Positions 1 to 10,885 of a DNA stretch of 64,000 nucleotides are shown piece by piece. The translations under genes were made by a program, and so were the position numbers. Every line of letters starts with the position of its first letter. The stretch's first letter is position 1. This DNA comes from Laburnicola sp. R22_1 (lineage: Eukaryota; Ascomycota; Dothideomycetes; Pleosporales; Didymosphaeriaceae), in the NCBI GenBank assembly GCA_014281115.1, contig JACONQ010000002.1, positions 1,736,001-1,800,000 of the forward strand. The letters are read 5' to 3'. The notes below the pieces were generated by a model. It saw only the letters and a list, made by a program, of their open reading frames with translations, made no database searches and was not told the origin of the DNA.

Positions 1-1
1 T

Positions 2-1159
2 TCGAACGTTACCGACCCTTTGAACCGCGATCAAAATGCAAACTCACCCATCGACTGGTCGTACAAATCGATTCCTCAAAGCCGACTGAACAATCGCAGC
101 GTTGATTTTACCGCTGGCAAAATCGTTGGAGGCACTAGCATGATCAATGGTATGATGTACATTCGAACATCTGTGCCGGAGATCGATGGCTGGGAACGAC
201 TCGGTGCCAAAGGATGGAATTGGGATACCCTGTGGCCGTTCTACAGAAGTATCGAGCGCTTTATTGACCCATCCCCCGATCAGGCCGAGGCCGGCGCCGG
301 CGTTATTCCCGAATACCACGGCAGAAGCGGTGATGTAGCTGTTAGCTACCCGCGCCAATTGCTGACAGGAAAATTATGTTCCACTCTTGCAGCGACATGG
401 GAAGCCTTGGGTGTCTCTGTCTGCCAGGATGCAAATGGCGGAAAGGTTGAAGGCTATACTGTTCGGCCAATGATGGTGGACAGGCAATCAGGTCTTCGTG
501 CAAGTGCTGCCACGGCATTTTACGATCCCGTCTCAGATCGCCCAAACCTTCGTCTTATACAAGGCACTGCACTCGACTTACTTTGGACGGGGCAAGCGCA
601 AGAAGGTAAGGAAGTAGCCAATGGTGTCAGATATTTGGACGAAGATGGAAACATCCAGAATATCATGCTTAACCAAGCTGGTGAGATTATCCTGGCAGCT
701 GGGGCGTTGGCAACACCTGCCATTCTCGAGGCGTCAGGAGTTGGGAGCCCGACTGTGCTGAACAAGCTCGAGATTTAAGTTAGAGTCGACCTCCCTGGAG
801 TTGGGGAGAACCTCCAAGACCAGCCGGACTTGACTTTGAAATACTCTCCAAGAACAGAGACACCAGGTGTTTTCACGCCTTATGCGGCGTTTGTCACGGC
901 CCAAGACGTCTTTGGAGAGAAAACCGAGGATATCGCAGCGTACGTTCCCTATGGACCAATCAGCACTTTAGTATAGTTTTCGGTATCACCTTCCACCTGA
1001 TTAACCGTCGTCCAAACGGCTAACGCATTAGGGTTCAGGGATACCCACGCAAACTTGCGAAACTGGGCTGAAACTGTTGCATCGGCTAGCAACCACATGA
1101 ATCCAGATGCAATCGAGGCAATATTTCGCCATCAACACGACCTGATCTTCAAGGAAAAG
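2..1159 (+). pseudogene. GMC oxidoreductase, 5' part (split by Copia element)
   Basis: This is the middle of a glucose-methanol-choline (FAD-dependent) oxidoreductase, of the aryl-alcohol or choline dehydrogenase-like kind. The frame is open from base 2, so the N-terminal FAD-binding GxGxxG part lies outside the window. Family blocks are visible: AGKIVGGTSMINGMMYIR, a GWNWDTLWPFY block, and VDLPGVGENLQDQP. An in-frame TAA at 776-778 interrupts the frame just before the GVGENLQDQP block. A probable 99-bp intron runs from 940 (GTACGT) to 1038 (TTCAG) with a CTAAC branch site, and it restores frame into ANLRNWAETVA. The coding sequence stops at 1159, where the Copia LTR begins, and resumes in frame at 7099. 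It is a pseudogene by both the stop and the insertion. Family assignment is confident; the substrate is unknown. Confidence 0.9.
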
Positions 1160-1365
1160 TGTTGGCAGTAGCTCTCCCCAAGTAGCTAGCGTTGTTACAG
1201 GGGTTCTACCCCTAGCCTTGCCTCCTTGTTTGGCCAGTGTTTGACAGGGGGTCTGCCCTATCCTCACCTCCACGGTGAGGATAGGACAACAACTTACAAC
1301 CAAAATCTTTGACTATCTATTTATTACTGTTTACCGTGTATACACGACCCGACGTGGAACCAACA
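1160..1365 (+). repeat. 5' LTR of the Copia element (206 bp)
   Basis: Starts TGTTGGCAGTAG and ends GTGGAACCAACA, with a 6-bp terminal inverted repeat TGTTGG/CCAACA. It matches the 3' LTR except for one extra C (ctcccc versus ctccc). Confidence 0.97.
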
Positions 1366-1579
1366 CTGATCAGTGGTTAACCTCACGTTAGCCACAGACA
1401 AGCAAGGTACCAGCGCTCGAAGGGTGATTGCGAGTATCGACTTATAGCGTACTGGCTTTTGCCTGGTAATTACTAGTATCGACTCATAGCGTACTGGTTT
1501 TGCCTCAACAACGTCGCTTACGATACAGGACTTGAAGACTCGTCTCACTGTCCTATAGTACCGTCATATAGCGACAACC
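1366..1579 (+). other. Copia untranslated leader with a direct repeat
   Basis: This is the stretch between the 5' LTR and the Gag-Pol ATG. It should hold the primer-binding site directly after the LTR, but I cannot assign a tRNA primer with confidence. Two imperfect direct copies of about 32 bp share the core agcgtactgg (roughly 1432-1464 and 1472-1505). They could be duplicated promoter or RNA-packaging elements, but this is only inference. Confidence 0.6.
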
Positions 1580-4500
1580 ATGTCAGCTTCAGCGTCTGGA
1601 AAAGAGACCAGCTCTCTCGGCACCGCAAACCCAGAGGATACCCAAGACAAACCTACGCAATCAACCGCGTACAGTAACAACAACTTTGTTCCTGCCAAAG
1701 TCCAGAAACTACGAGAGGAGTTTCAGATCGACCTACGCGGATGGGACAAGGATATTGACATCTCTAACCCAGAACACCTCACAGAGCCAATCCTTAACGC
1801 ATACATCTTGAGCACTGTCTCACTGTACAAAAGCTCTCAATATAGAGGTATTGGACTATGGGAAACCTTCAAGACAGACTTTGATGGATGGACAAAGGCA
1901 ACCTTCGAGATACCAGCTAGGAAAGCTCGGTGTACACTGCGCGATTACCTCCTCTACAATGGCGTATGGGTTGACAGCGGCATAAGGAAATCGATTGGCA
2001 AGTCTCTTCAAGACGTACTTGACAACGACGAGCCACATCAGTGGACAGAGGAGGAGATCATACAGGCAGGCAAAATTACGCGAACCCATCTAGAGGAGAT
2101 TGCTTCAAATATAGCTCCGAAGCCAGCTATACAGAGTACAGCTCCCCAAGACGATACAACAATAGTCAGAACAACTGAGTTGCCCTATCCGAATCGTAAC
2201 CCGTCACTGTTGCCGCCGCCAGAGCCTCAGCAGCTGCCTCAGCAAGTACAGCAGCAGCAATCTCAGCAGCCACAAGTACGGTTTCCATCGTACACGAATC
2301 TGCCAGCACCATCTACATATAGAGGTTTCTCAGCACCGCCACCAATACCATATACAGCCCCAGATCCAGAAAGGATCCCAATTCAGACAAAGACAGGGTT
2401 TCTCAAGGTCTATACAGAGGACATGAAATACAGCGGCGACAAGGATGACTTTCTGTCAGCCAAGTTAAGGACCTTTTACGATACCTGCGAGTTGTTTGAG
2501 ATCTCTGAGGGACAGATGCACTGGCTCTACCCTATCTCACTTAAAGGACGAGCTAAAGCTTTCTATCAGAGTAAGATCCGCGGCAGAGGCTTTAATTTTG
2601 CTACAATTGTCAAGACTGTTAGGGAACACTTTGAGACAGAGGAGGATCTGCAACGATACACTATCCTTTGGCACGAAGCCTCTCTACTCAACCTTGTACA
2701 GAAAAGTCCAGAGAGGCCAATGCTAGAGCTCTTTCAAGAGCTCACAGATGAGCTGCAACAGATACAGGATGGACTGACAGAGCACACTATGGAGTATTCT
2801 TCAGAGATGAGCCTCCGCAACGCAGTAATACGAGCCTGCCGCGGCGTCAAGGAGTGTAGCATGGCTCTGTACAAACCAGCGTCTACGTATGAAGGACTTT
2901 GTGCGGAAATCAGGTCAGCAATTGTTACGGCGGAGAAAGAGAGACAAGCACAACGCCAGGCCTACTATACGGACGACAGCCCGGATCCGCAGCAGTACTG
3001 GACGGACCGGACGTACAACCGCGGCAGCAACCGCTACCGCTTCGGCCGCGATAAAGGCAGTTACAGTCGCGCTAGAGGCGGAAACCAGTCATTCCGCGAC
3101 CGCTACAGAGGATCCCAGCGGTTCCAGCGGGACGCAAAACGATGCTGGGTATGTGGGAAGATTGACTGCTTCTCTACAAGGCACACACCAGAGGAAAGGC
3201 GCAGATTATACGACAGGCACGCTCAACATCTACAGCAAACAATGGACTGTACAACAGAGGATATCCAGCAGTTCCTAGTTGACTACGAAGGCCTTGATAT
3301 ATCCGACAGCAATGCCCATAATAGCAACGCCACTGCCGACCCGAGCGGGATCACCAACTTGATCGACGGATTACTGCAGGATGAGGCGGACTATAGCGAG
3401 CAATTCTTCTGCGAGGGCTACCTAGCAGGGCCGCGTGCAATTGACGGCGCCAAAACTGTGTCAATATTGAACGATCAATCAGTCTCTCACAGGCTTACAG
3501 GAGGATATCAGTCTCACAGGCTTATAGAAGGATATGAGGCATGGACAACAGGCCGCAACTGTACGTTTGAGGATCGCTACTCATCCGCTGTCTTTCAGGG
3601 GATTATGCCAGATACTGGAGCTTCTGGCATATCGACTGCTGGCCAACCCCAGGTTGAAGCTCTGTGTAGGAAACTGCCACTCGTACAGATCGATACCTCA
3701 GCAGCTAGTCAGACAATTCGATTTGGCAAAGGCGACACTAGAACCCTTAGAGTAATAGTTGTTCCAACTCCAGTTGGTAATATTACCTTCCATATTGTTC
3801 CTACAAAGACGCCCTTCCTGTACTGTGTACAGGACATGAATCGCATGGGGGTACGGCTTGACAATCTCCGCAGTGTACTTGTCCAGAACGACTCTAAGTT
3901 CGTCCCTATTGTATGGAAATGGGGCCACCCGTACATGCTTCTGGATCAGGAAGAATCGCTAGCAGGGTGTCACTGGACAGCGACAGAAGACCGCGGTTCG
4001 CGAGCAACTTGCCACCTCACAGAGACTGAACTACGACGCCTCCACCGACGATTCGGCCACCCGTCAGTACGCCGACTGCTCCGGCTGTTACAGCGCGCTG
4101 GCCATGAGGTAGACCAGCAGATCCTGCAACACCTGACAAGGTATTGCCACCACTGTCAGATGAATGCCAAGTCACCTGGCAGATTCAAATTTACGTTAAA
4201 AGACGACTATGAGTTCAATTTTTCTATTGTTGTGGACGTACTATACATTAATGGCAAGCCAGTCCTCCAGATAGTTGATGAAGCTACCCGATTTGGTGCC
4301 TCACGATTCCTACCTGACATGTCTGCAGCTACGGCATGGGACACGATCCGAATCTGCTGGATTGACGTCTATCTTGGCCCGCCAGATCAGATTGTGCATG
4401 ACGCCGGTACAAACTTTGCTTCGCGGGAGTTCCAGCAGCTCGCCAGATCGATGGCAATTATCACAAAGGAAGTGCCAGTAGAAGCTCACAACAGCATTGG

Positions 4501-6832
4501 CTTAGTAGAGCGATACCACGCCCCTCTGCGCCGCGCGTACAAGATTATAGAAGCTGAGGTACAGGACGAGAGACCAAGCAAGGAGCTCATACTACAAATG
4601 GCACAGAAGGCTGTCAACGATTCAGCAGGACCAGATGGACTAGTGCCCACTCTGCTAGTGTTTGGCGCCTACCCAAGGATGACGGACGCAGATCCTCCGT
4701 CACCCTCTACTGAAAAACGTACAAAAGCTATCAGACTAGCGACTGATGAAGTGCGAAAACTGCACGCCCAGCGCCAAATCAACGACGCCCTTGCGATACG
4801 GAATGGCCCAGATACGCGGATTACTGTCAACCTGCCTATTGGCTCCCAGGTCCGAGTATACAGAGAGAAGAAAGGATGGACAGGCCCACATACGCTGCTT
4901 GAAACCCAGGGAGAGACCTGTATAGTAGAGCTGCCAAGCGGATCAACCCAGTTCCGCTCAACAGTTGTGAAACCGTACTATAAGGAGCCGCAAGAGACTA
5001 CGCCACAAGATCCCACACTGCCAGATACCACAATGCCAGATCCTGTTGGCGGTACGCCACCCAAATCCCCGCGCGAGAAACCAGCCGCAGAAGCTCGACC
5101 CAGTCGCCAAAGACGCAAGCCAACAAGATACCCAGGTGACGAAACAGACAATGAGGATCAGGGTGAGCAGCTTCAATCAACAGCCTACATGACCGCAAAG
5201 GAAGTTGCGGATAGAGAGCTCTCTCGCAAACTGCGCCAGGAAGGCAAGATTACAACACTAGGAGCACCTTTTGAGGCATCACAAAGGCAGGAAATCGACG
5301 GGCTAATTGCAAGAGGAGTCTTTGAGTTTACTCAGTACGATCCAGATGGCAAACACCAGGGGATCCGAGTATTCAAATCGCGACTAGTCAATGAGGTCAA
5401 AGGCAAGACAACAGACAACCCTTTTGAGAAATCTAGGCTAGTAATACAGGCGTACAATAACAACGGAAAGGAGATTATCCTTACGCAATCTCCCACAATC
5501 CAACAGTCTAGTCAACGTCTTATTCTAGCTCTAGCACCTACGGCTATCCACTGCGATATCAGAGTATACCTCCGCGACGTCACTCAAGCCTATACGCAGT
5601 CAACAACATATCTCAACCGTCTCATTCTCGCTCGACTGCCTAGTCAGCTTCAATCAACCTACCCGCCAAATACAATTATGGTGGTACAACGACCGCTATA
5701 CGGCATACCAGAGGCAGGCACACACTGGTGGGCGACTTACCACAAGCACCACCGCCAACAGTTAGCTATGGAGACGTCTACGTACGACCCCTGCCTGCTA
5801 TTAACAGCAGAAAAGCCTTTTGGAGTTGTTGGCATGCAGACAGACGATACCTTGATTCTTGCAGATGAGCAGTTTGCTGAAAAAGAAGATACAGAACTGC
5901 AAAAGGCAGAAATCAAGGCTAAACCAAAGGAAGCTCTCTCTGAAAGCCTACCACTACTATTCAATGGCTGTATTATTACACAGAAAGACAAAGTGATAGA
6001 AATGAGACAGAAGGACCAGGGCAAGAAGATCCAGCTTGTAGACCTGTCGCACAGTGACTTCCGCCAGGCGTACAGAGAACAACGAGCTCGAGCAGCTTAT
6101 ATTGCGACAATTTGCCAACCAGAGGCTTCATTTGATCTATCTCGCGCCGCGCAAGCTCAGGATCCAACAGAAGAGGACGCAAAGGATCTCAACAAGCGAC
6201 TAAAGTGGCAACTTGACAACCTGACCCGTGGACTACAATACGTGCCGCTACACCTTGCAACAGCAAAGCTGTATATCTTTGTTGACGGCTCATTTGCAAA
6301 CAATAAAGATTATAGCTCCCAGATTGGATATATTATTGTATTAGCAAATGAGACAACAGAGGACGACCCTGCGGCACAAGATAAGTTCGAAATCTATGGT
6401 AACCTGCTCCACTGGAGCTCAACCAAGAGCAAAAGGATTACACGGAGCGTGCTAGCTTCAGAGATCTACGGCATGGTTAGTGGCGTAGATATAGGTGTCT
6501 GTATAGGTCAGACAATTGGCAAGATTGCGTCGCAACTTGCATCTGATCTTGGAGAACTATTGCCAATAGTAGTCTGTACAGACTCCTACTCGCTATACGA
6601 GTGCCTTGTCAAGCTTGGTACAACAAAGGAGAAGAGACTTATGATAGATATTATGGCTCTACGCCAATCATACGAGAGACGCGAGCTCGCAGAGATCCGA
6701 TGGATTAATGGAGACGACAACCCTGCCGACGCGATGACTAAGAGCAATCCGAATAAGTCCCTTGAACAGCTAGTTAGCTTAAACAAGCTGACAATTAGGA
6801 TAGAAGGATGGGTGAAGCGGAAGGAGGAGTAG
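1580..6832 (+). CDS. Copia Gag-Pol polyprotein (1,750 aa)
   Basis: A single open frame encodes all retrotransposon functions. Order: Gag with a proline/glutamine-rich stretch (about 200-250) and a capsid-like segment (about 275-460); an arginine/glycine-rich tail; a zinc knuckle CWVCGKIDCFSTRH; the aspartic protease motif DTGA (Asp678); an HHCC zinc-binding integrase N-terminus; the integrase core with Asp886, Asp941 and Glu977 (D-x35-E); reverse transcriptase with Asp1333 in DVTQAY and Asp1422-Asp1423 in QTDD; and RNase H with FVDGS, ASEIYG, CTDSY and NPADAMTK. All catalytic acids appear present. Oddities: the knuckle is CX2CX4CX4H rather than CX2CX4HX4C, and the usual YVDD box reads QTDD. 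The ATG at 1580 is the first in frame after the leader. No internal stop or frameshift is seen. Confidence 0.97.
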   Translation: MSASASGKETSSLGTANPEDTQDKPTQSTAYSNNNFVPAKVQKLREEFQIDLRGWDKDIDISNPEHLTEPILNAYILSTVSLYKSSQYRGIGLWETFKTDFDGWTKATFEIPARKARCTLRDYLLYNGVWVDSGIRKSIGKSLQDVLDNDEPHQWTEEEIIQAGKITRTHLEEIASNIAPKPAIQSTAPQDDTTIVRTTELPYPNRNPSLLPPPEPQQLPQQVQQQQSQQPQVRFPSYTNLPAPSTYRGFSAPPPIPYTAPDPERIPIQTKTGFLKVYTEDMKYSGDKDDFLSAKLRTFYDTCELFEISEGQMHWLYPISLKGRAKAFYQSKIRGRGFNFATIVKTVREHFETEEDLQRYTILWHEASLLNLVQKSPERPMLELFQELTDELQQIQDGLTEHTMEYSSEMSLRNAVIRACRGVKECSMALYKPASTYEGLCAEIRSAIVTAEKERQAQRQAYYTDDSPDPQQYWTDRTYNRGSNRYRFGRDKGSYSRARGGNQSFRDRYRGSQRFQRDAKRCWVCGKIDCFSTRHTPEERRRLYDRHAQHLQQTMDCTTEDIQQFLVDYEGLDISDSNAHNSNATADPSGITNLIDGLLQDEADYSEQFFCEGYLAGPRAIDGAKTVSILNDQSVSHRLTGGYQSHRLIEGYEAWTTGRNCTFEDRYSSAVFQGIMPDTGASGISTAGQPQVEALCRKLPLVQIDTSAASQTIRFGKGDTRTLRVIVVPTPVGNITFHIVPTKTPFLYCVQDMNRMGVRLDNLRSVLVQNDSKFVPIVWKWGHPYMLLDQEESLAGCHWTATEDRGSRATCHLTETELRRLHRRFGHPSVRRLLRLLQRAGHEVDQQILQHLTRYCHHCQMNAKSPGRFKFTLKDDYEFNFSIVVDVLYINGKPVLQIVDEATRFGASRFLPDMSAATAWDTIRICWIDVYLGPPDQIVHDAGTNFASREFQQLARSMAIITKEVPVEAHNSIGLVERYHAPLRRAYKIIEAEVQDERPSKELILQMAQKAVNDSAGPDGLVPTLLVFGAYPRMTDADPPSPSTEKRTKAIRLATDEVRKLHAQRQINDALAIRNGPDTRITVNLPIGSQVRVYREKKGWTGPHTLLETQGETCIVELPSGSTQFRSTVVKPYYKEPQETTPQDPTLPDTTMPDPVGGTPPKSPREKPAAEARPSRQRRKPTRYPGDETDNEDQGEQLQSTAYMTAKEVADRELSRKLRQEGKITTLGAPFEASQRQEIDGLIARGVFEFTQYDPDGKHQGIRVFKSRLVNEVKGKTTDNPFEKSRLVIQAYNNNGKEIILTQSPTIQQSSQRLILALAPTAIHCDIRVYLRDVTQAYTQSTTYLNRLILARLPSQLQSTYPPNTIMVVQRPLYGIPEAGTHWWATYHKHHRQQLAMETSTYDPCLLLTAEKPFGVVGMQTDDTLILADEQFAEKEDTELQKAEIKAKPKEALSESLPLLFNGCIITQKDKVIEMRQKDQGKKIQLVDLSHSDFRQAYREQRARAAYIATICQPEASFDLSRAAQAQDPTEEDAKDLNKRLKWQLDNLTRGLQYVPLHLATAKLYIFVDGSFANNKDYSSQIGYIIVLANETTEDDPAAQDKFEIYGNLLHWSSTKSKRITRSVLASEIYGMVSGVDIGVCIGQTIGKIASQLASDLGELLPIVVCTDSYSLYECLVKLGTTKEKRLMIDIMALRQSYERRELAEIRWINGDDNPADAMTKSNPNKSLEQLVSLNKLTIRIEGWVKRKEE

Positions 6833-6888
6833 TAGGAGATTCAGGTAATTGGGGATAGCTTCATTTTCACAAAGAAAAAGACTGCCAG

Positions 6889-7093
6889 TGTTGGCAGTAG
6901 CTCTCCCAAGTAGCTAGCGTTGTTACAGGGGTTCTACCCCTAGCCTTGCCTCCTTGTTTGGCCAGTGTTTGACAGGGGGTCTGCCCTATCCTCACCTCCA
7001 CGGTGAGGATAGGACAACAACTTACAACCAAAATCTTTGACTATCTATTTATTACTGTTTACCGTGTATACACGACCCGACGTGGAACCAACA
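6889..7093 (+). repeat. 3' LTR of the Copia element (205 bp)
   Basis: Near-identical to 1160-1365 (one C fewer). It is preceded by a purine-rich tract at about 6871-6880 and followed directly by the second aaaag target-site copy at 7094-7098. Confidence 0.97.
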
Positions 7094-7719
7094 AAAAGGT
7101 TGCCATTGGTGAGATTACCATGACATCATCTAAAACCATTGCTTCCGAGTACTGGCTTTTACTTCCATTCTCTAGAGGAAGCGTTCATCTCGATTCCAAG
7201 CCTACTAATGGAACTTACAAGGTCGACATTGACCCGAGGTTCTTCCAAATTCATTACGATCAGGAATCCTTCATTGCTCTAAGTCGGTTGACGCAGAAGT
7301 TCTGGACGACTGACCCGGCTGCGAAGCAAGTTACGGACAGAATCGACCCCAAAGCAGATCAGATACCGACAGACGCCACAGATGAGCAATGTAAAAGCTA
7401 TGTCAAGAGTGCCAGTAAGTCCTTTTATTGCTAGCAGTATGGAAGAGTCAAGCGAGGTGCTCCTATAGTTCTATCACGCCTAACTGCAATCATAGTGGTG
7501 CCGAATTGTCATGTGTTAGGTACTGCGGCTATGATGGCCCGTGAATTAGGTGGCGTAGTGGATGAGGAACTGAAGGTGTATGGGACGGAAAATGTACGAG
7601 TCGTCGATGCCTCGGTTATCCCTCTTCAGGTCACCGGCCATCTCGTGTCGACGATCTACGCTGTCGCTGCAAGAGCTGCGGACCTCATCGTGAGCGCAAG
7701 GTCAAAGTGTGCAGAGTAG
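7094..7719 (+). pseudogene. GMC oxidoreductase, 3' part (C-terminal domain)
   Basis: Continues the gene interrupted at 1159. The frame resumes at 7099 with VAIGEITMTS and runs through the substrate-domain block LLPFSRGSVHLDSK. A probable 81-bp intron spans 7415-7495 (GTAAGT...CATAG, branch TAAC), after which the frame reads [11 protein letters not shown], the segment with the expected catalytic His. [19 protein letters not shown] follows, carrying the second conserved active-site His, and the stop is TAG at 7717-7719. This half shows no lesion, so the locus was probably functional until the TAA at 776 and the Copia insertion. Its 3' end converges on the next gene, 245 bp away. Confidence 0.9.
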
Positions 7720-7964
7720 TGAATGCCAGCCTCATTGTCAGGTCTATGGCCAACCTCATTGTGCAATCCTTTCTTGAGCTTTGTTTGGGCCGTGTGAAGA
7801 TCACCACTTGCAGTACTGAGAGTGCTAATTCCCACTTATATGATGTTACATTTCATTAGAAAGCCTATATTCAAAATAGAAAGCGGAGGTATTATTTGCG
7901 ACAGCAATGATAAATTTAGCTACAAAATTACATATCGCGTTTGCCATCGCCTTTGAACTACGTT

Positions 7965-9899
7965 TTAGAGCTTCCAATCCAAAGCTGCATACGAAGGACG
8001 ATTAGCACCAACCCATGGCCCTGACGGGCCTACCATTTCTGGCTTTAGATCACTGATCGTGGCAGCACCGATATTTCGCATCGTATTGACAATCTCTTCA
8101 CGGAGAACTGAATCGATGTTAGCCACATAATGTATCAATTTTCCGTAATACCAATAAATCAACTTAACTGAATAACTTACTTTCGATCGCTCGCTTGCAA
8201 CCTTCTTCTCCATGCGTTGCGTTCGCGTACAGAAACGTTCGACCGAAACCCACAGCCTTGGCGCCCAATGCCAATAACTTTACGACATCGGCTCCTGATC
8301 TAACGCCGCCATCGATCATGATATCGATCTTGTCGAAAAGATCAGGTCGATACGTCCTCACCTCGTAGAGTATGTCAATGGGCGCAGGAGCGTAGTCTAC
8401 TTGACGACCTCCGTGATTTGACTTGGAAAAAGAAAGGTAAGCGGATAAGTAACACCCTTACCGTCCATGGATGTCAGTAATACTTACAATCATGAACCCC
8501 TCGGCGCCGTATCTGACGCATAGCTCAACATCTTCAATGCTTTGTACGCCTTTGACGATGATTGGGAGCGTTGTGTGGCGCTGTGCAATATCAGCGCGAA
8601 GTCCAGACACAGGCCTGAGACCAGAGACATATAATTGTAAAAGCCACTCACCCGAATCCACGATATATCATCCCACGACAGATTTCGGTCTTGAAGTCCT
8701 CCCATGGCCATGAAAGCTCCTAGAGAAGCCGTAGGAAGTTTTTCATTGACGCGAGCCTCCAATGTCCTCTTTGACCACCAGCCGACGTCAGCTGTGAATA
8801 TTATAGCCTTGACTCCATTTCGTTCGACCTTTCTGAGGATCTCTGCGGATACGCTGCGGTCTTTGTCGATGTAGATCTGTAGGTTTTAGACAAGATGCAG
8901 CTCTAGCATGGTTTGGGGAGAACAGACCTGATAGAAAAGATCCTGGGACTCCTTCCTGGCATCGAAAATCTCCTCTAAACTACAACTCGTGTTTGCAGAA
9001 ATCTACATGAATTACTGATATTGCCCGATATTAGCAGCTTGACGAAACTACTTACGGACTGAACTATGCCGTAATGTCCGGCTGCTGCCGTGAGGTTCAC
9101 TTCTCCTACGGGATGACCAAGATTGGCCATGGCGGCTGGAGCGATGTAGATGGGCAATTCGCTAGTGAGGCCCAGGAAAGATGTCTTCGTCGAGCCGTTA
9201 GACATGTCGCGAAGCAAACGAGGTCGAAAGAAGTAGCGGCGCAAGGCCTCCATGTTTCCATCGTAGGCTATCCCGCTGTTAGCAGCAGAAGCATCATAAC
9301 ATACATCAATGTATGGATCGGAGAACAGGTTGAGTGTGAGGTTCCGTACATCTCTCTTGATCTGCCGCGCTGCGGTAATAAGCCCAAGCCACTTCGCTGA
9401 GGACCTTACGGGCCCAGAAATCGAAGTCCTGGAGAAGGACCATTGCATGAGCAGGGGGCATTGCTTCTCGTGCTCGCTGCCGTTGTGCCTCGTTTGCTGT
9501 AGATAGCTTCTCCGTCGGTGACGGTAATGTCGCCGGATCAATGATTCCGAGACGTGCCTCTGGCGACAATTTGTTCATCGCATCTGGTTTGTGATACATG
9601 GCAAACGCTTGACTATATCATCCGTGAGCTTTGTGTGGTTGCAATTATGTGAAGATATCACTAACGTGGCGTCTTTCCCCGCTTCTACAAGTACGAGCCC
9701 CGGCCCTCCAGGATGAACTTTGAGAAAGTCGGTGACATCGTAAACGACACCCTTTGGCGACACCTCAGGTCAGTAGCTGCCACCTTTTCCACTGGCTCTA
9801 TCTGGGGCGACTCACTTCAATTACAAGCCAGCAGTCATCTGAGCTAGCATGCTTCTGCACCTCGCTGAACGAAATCTGGTGTTGTTCATTTCCCGTCAT
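7965..9899 (-). CDS. Flavocytochrome b2-like FMN-dependent alpha-hydroxyacid (L-lactate) dehydrogenase
   Basis: Nine exons can be read (descending): 9899-9816, 9763-9666, 9612-9350, 9267-9056, 9002-8928, 8876-8652, 8580-8488, 8421-8181 and 8107-7965. All junctions are GT...AG, introns are 52-82 bp, and the frame joins cleanly to 477 residues. The N-terminus is a cytochrome b5 domain with haem ligands His45 (HPGG) and His68 (YHKP), 23 apart as in yeast cytochrome b2. The rest is the FMN barrel: FFRPRLLRDMS, YIAPAAMANLGHP, LPIIVKGV, the active-site SNHGGRQVDY (His353, Arg356), and the phosphate-binding DGGVRSG...GFGR region. The family oxidises L-2-hydroxyacids and passes electrons through haem. 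No mitochondrial presequence is evident, so the protein may be cytosolic. Exact substrate is unknown. Confidence 0.93.
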
Positions 9900-10885
9900 G
9901 TTTAGAAACGAGAATAGTAGACAAGGCTGAATTGAGGAATGGTGAGGGAAGCTTGAGAGGGTAAATGCAAAAGCAGAGAAAGACCTGGGGTGAATGCCTG
10001 AGGCTGCAAGCGCTTCCGAAGTTAGTGGCGTGACGAGCGAAGTGAGCACGGTTTCGTGGCCGTGGAACGCAAACAGCGGGTCGCTGCTGCCGTTTACTGA
10101 CGAACTGCAAAAGTGCTTGGCATGCACCAGGCAGCACCCATTTGGTTTAGTGCATCTCAATAATGATACCGCCAAACCCACGGTAATGTATTAAAGCCAA
10201 CAATGTAACAACTTATAAAGGCTTTACTTTACAGGACAAGAGATTAACACTACAGATAAAGCAAAACAAGTAAACCATTTCCATACACCTTGCATTCGTT
10301 GCGGCAAGCACGACACACACAGCAGCGTCTTAACATTATTAGGGTGAGACATCTTCTCCTTCCGCTACACCGCCACCCAGTGTGCTCTACTCGCTCAAGC
10401 TTCTGTATCGCGGCTAGTACTTCTTTCAAAGGTGTGCATATGCGAGATTGTGACGCTTAGACTGTAGTCACTGAGTAAGTGGCGTGGAGTTTGTCAGCAG
10501 TCGTGAGACGATAATGATCGAGAGATGAAGAATAGGCACGGGCGCGCCGCTAGGGAGCGGGAAGAGTGCACCCTTCTTTCAGCGCCGCTGCAAGAACCAC
10601 TGCAGCAGTGCACGATCGAAGGATATATTCACGAGGCTATTACATGTGGTCAAAAAGCCTAAGAGCCTGTAGTTGCTAACAGGTGGCGTGCATGCATGGT
10701 GCACATGCGCGGCAACAAACTGTCGTTAACCTTCCTGAATATGTGCCAAATTTTCTTGCTTGCATGCTTATTTGCAGGTGTAGCAATTCTATTTCTGTTT
10801 GCAATGGAAATATATAACAAGACGCCCCAAGTGGCTTCAACTGCATCGCTTACAACAAGCTCTATGTATGTTTATCACTCTAAAG
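9900..10885. other. Intergenic region between divergent genes
   Basis: This is presumed promoter DNA for the minus-strand dehydrogenase (start 9899) and the plus-strand DUF3605-type gene (start 10886). I see no RNA gene, transposon end or convincing conserved ORF. A short open frame at 10696-10896 has a hydrophobic stretch but overlaps the next gene's start in another frame. Confidence 0.5.

Larger units (their letters stand above)
1160..7093 (+). mobile_element. Full-length Ty1/Copia LTR retrotransposon, apparently young
   Basis: The element is complete: 5' LTR 1160-1365, leader, one long Gag-Pol frame, a purine-rich tract (about 6871-6880) and 3' LTR 6889-7093. The 5-bp target duplication aaaag is perfect (1155-1159 and 7094-7098). 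The LTRs start TGTTGG and end CCAACA, and differ by one base in a C run. Base composition is balanced and the open frame is intact, with none of the CA-to-TA decay seen after 20 kb. Joining the flanks outside one TSD copy restores the GMC reading frame exactly, so insertion was into an exon of that gene. I infer a recent, possibly still competent insertion. Confidence 0.97.
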
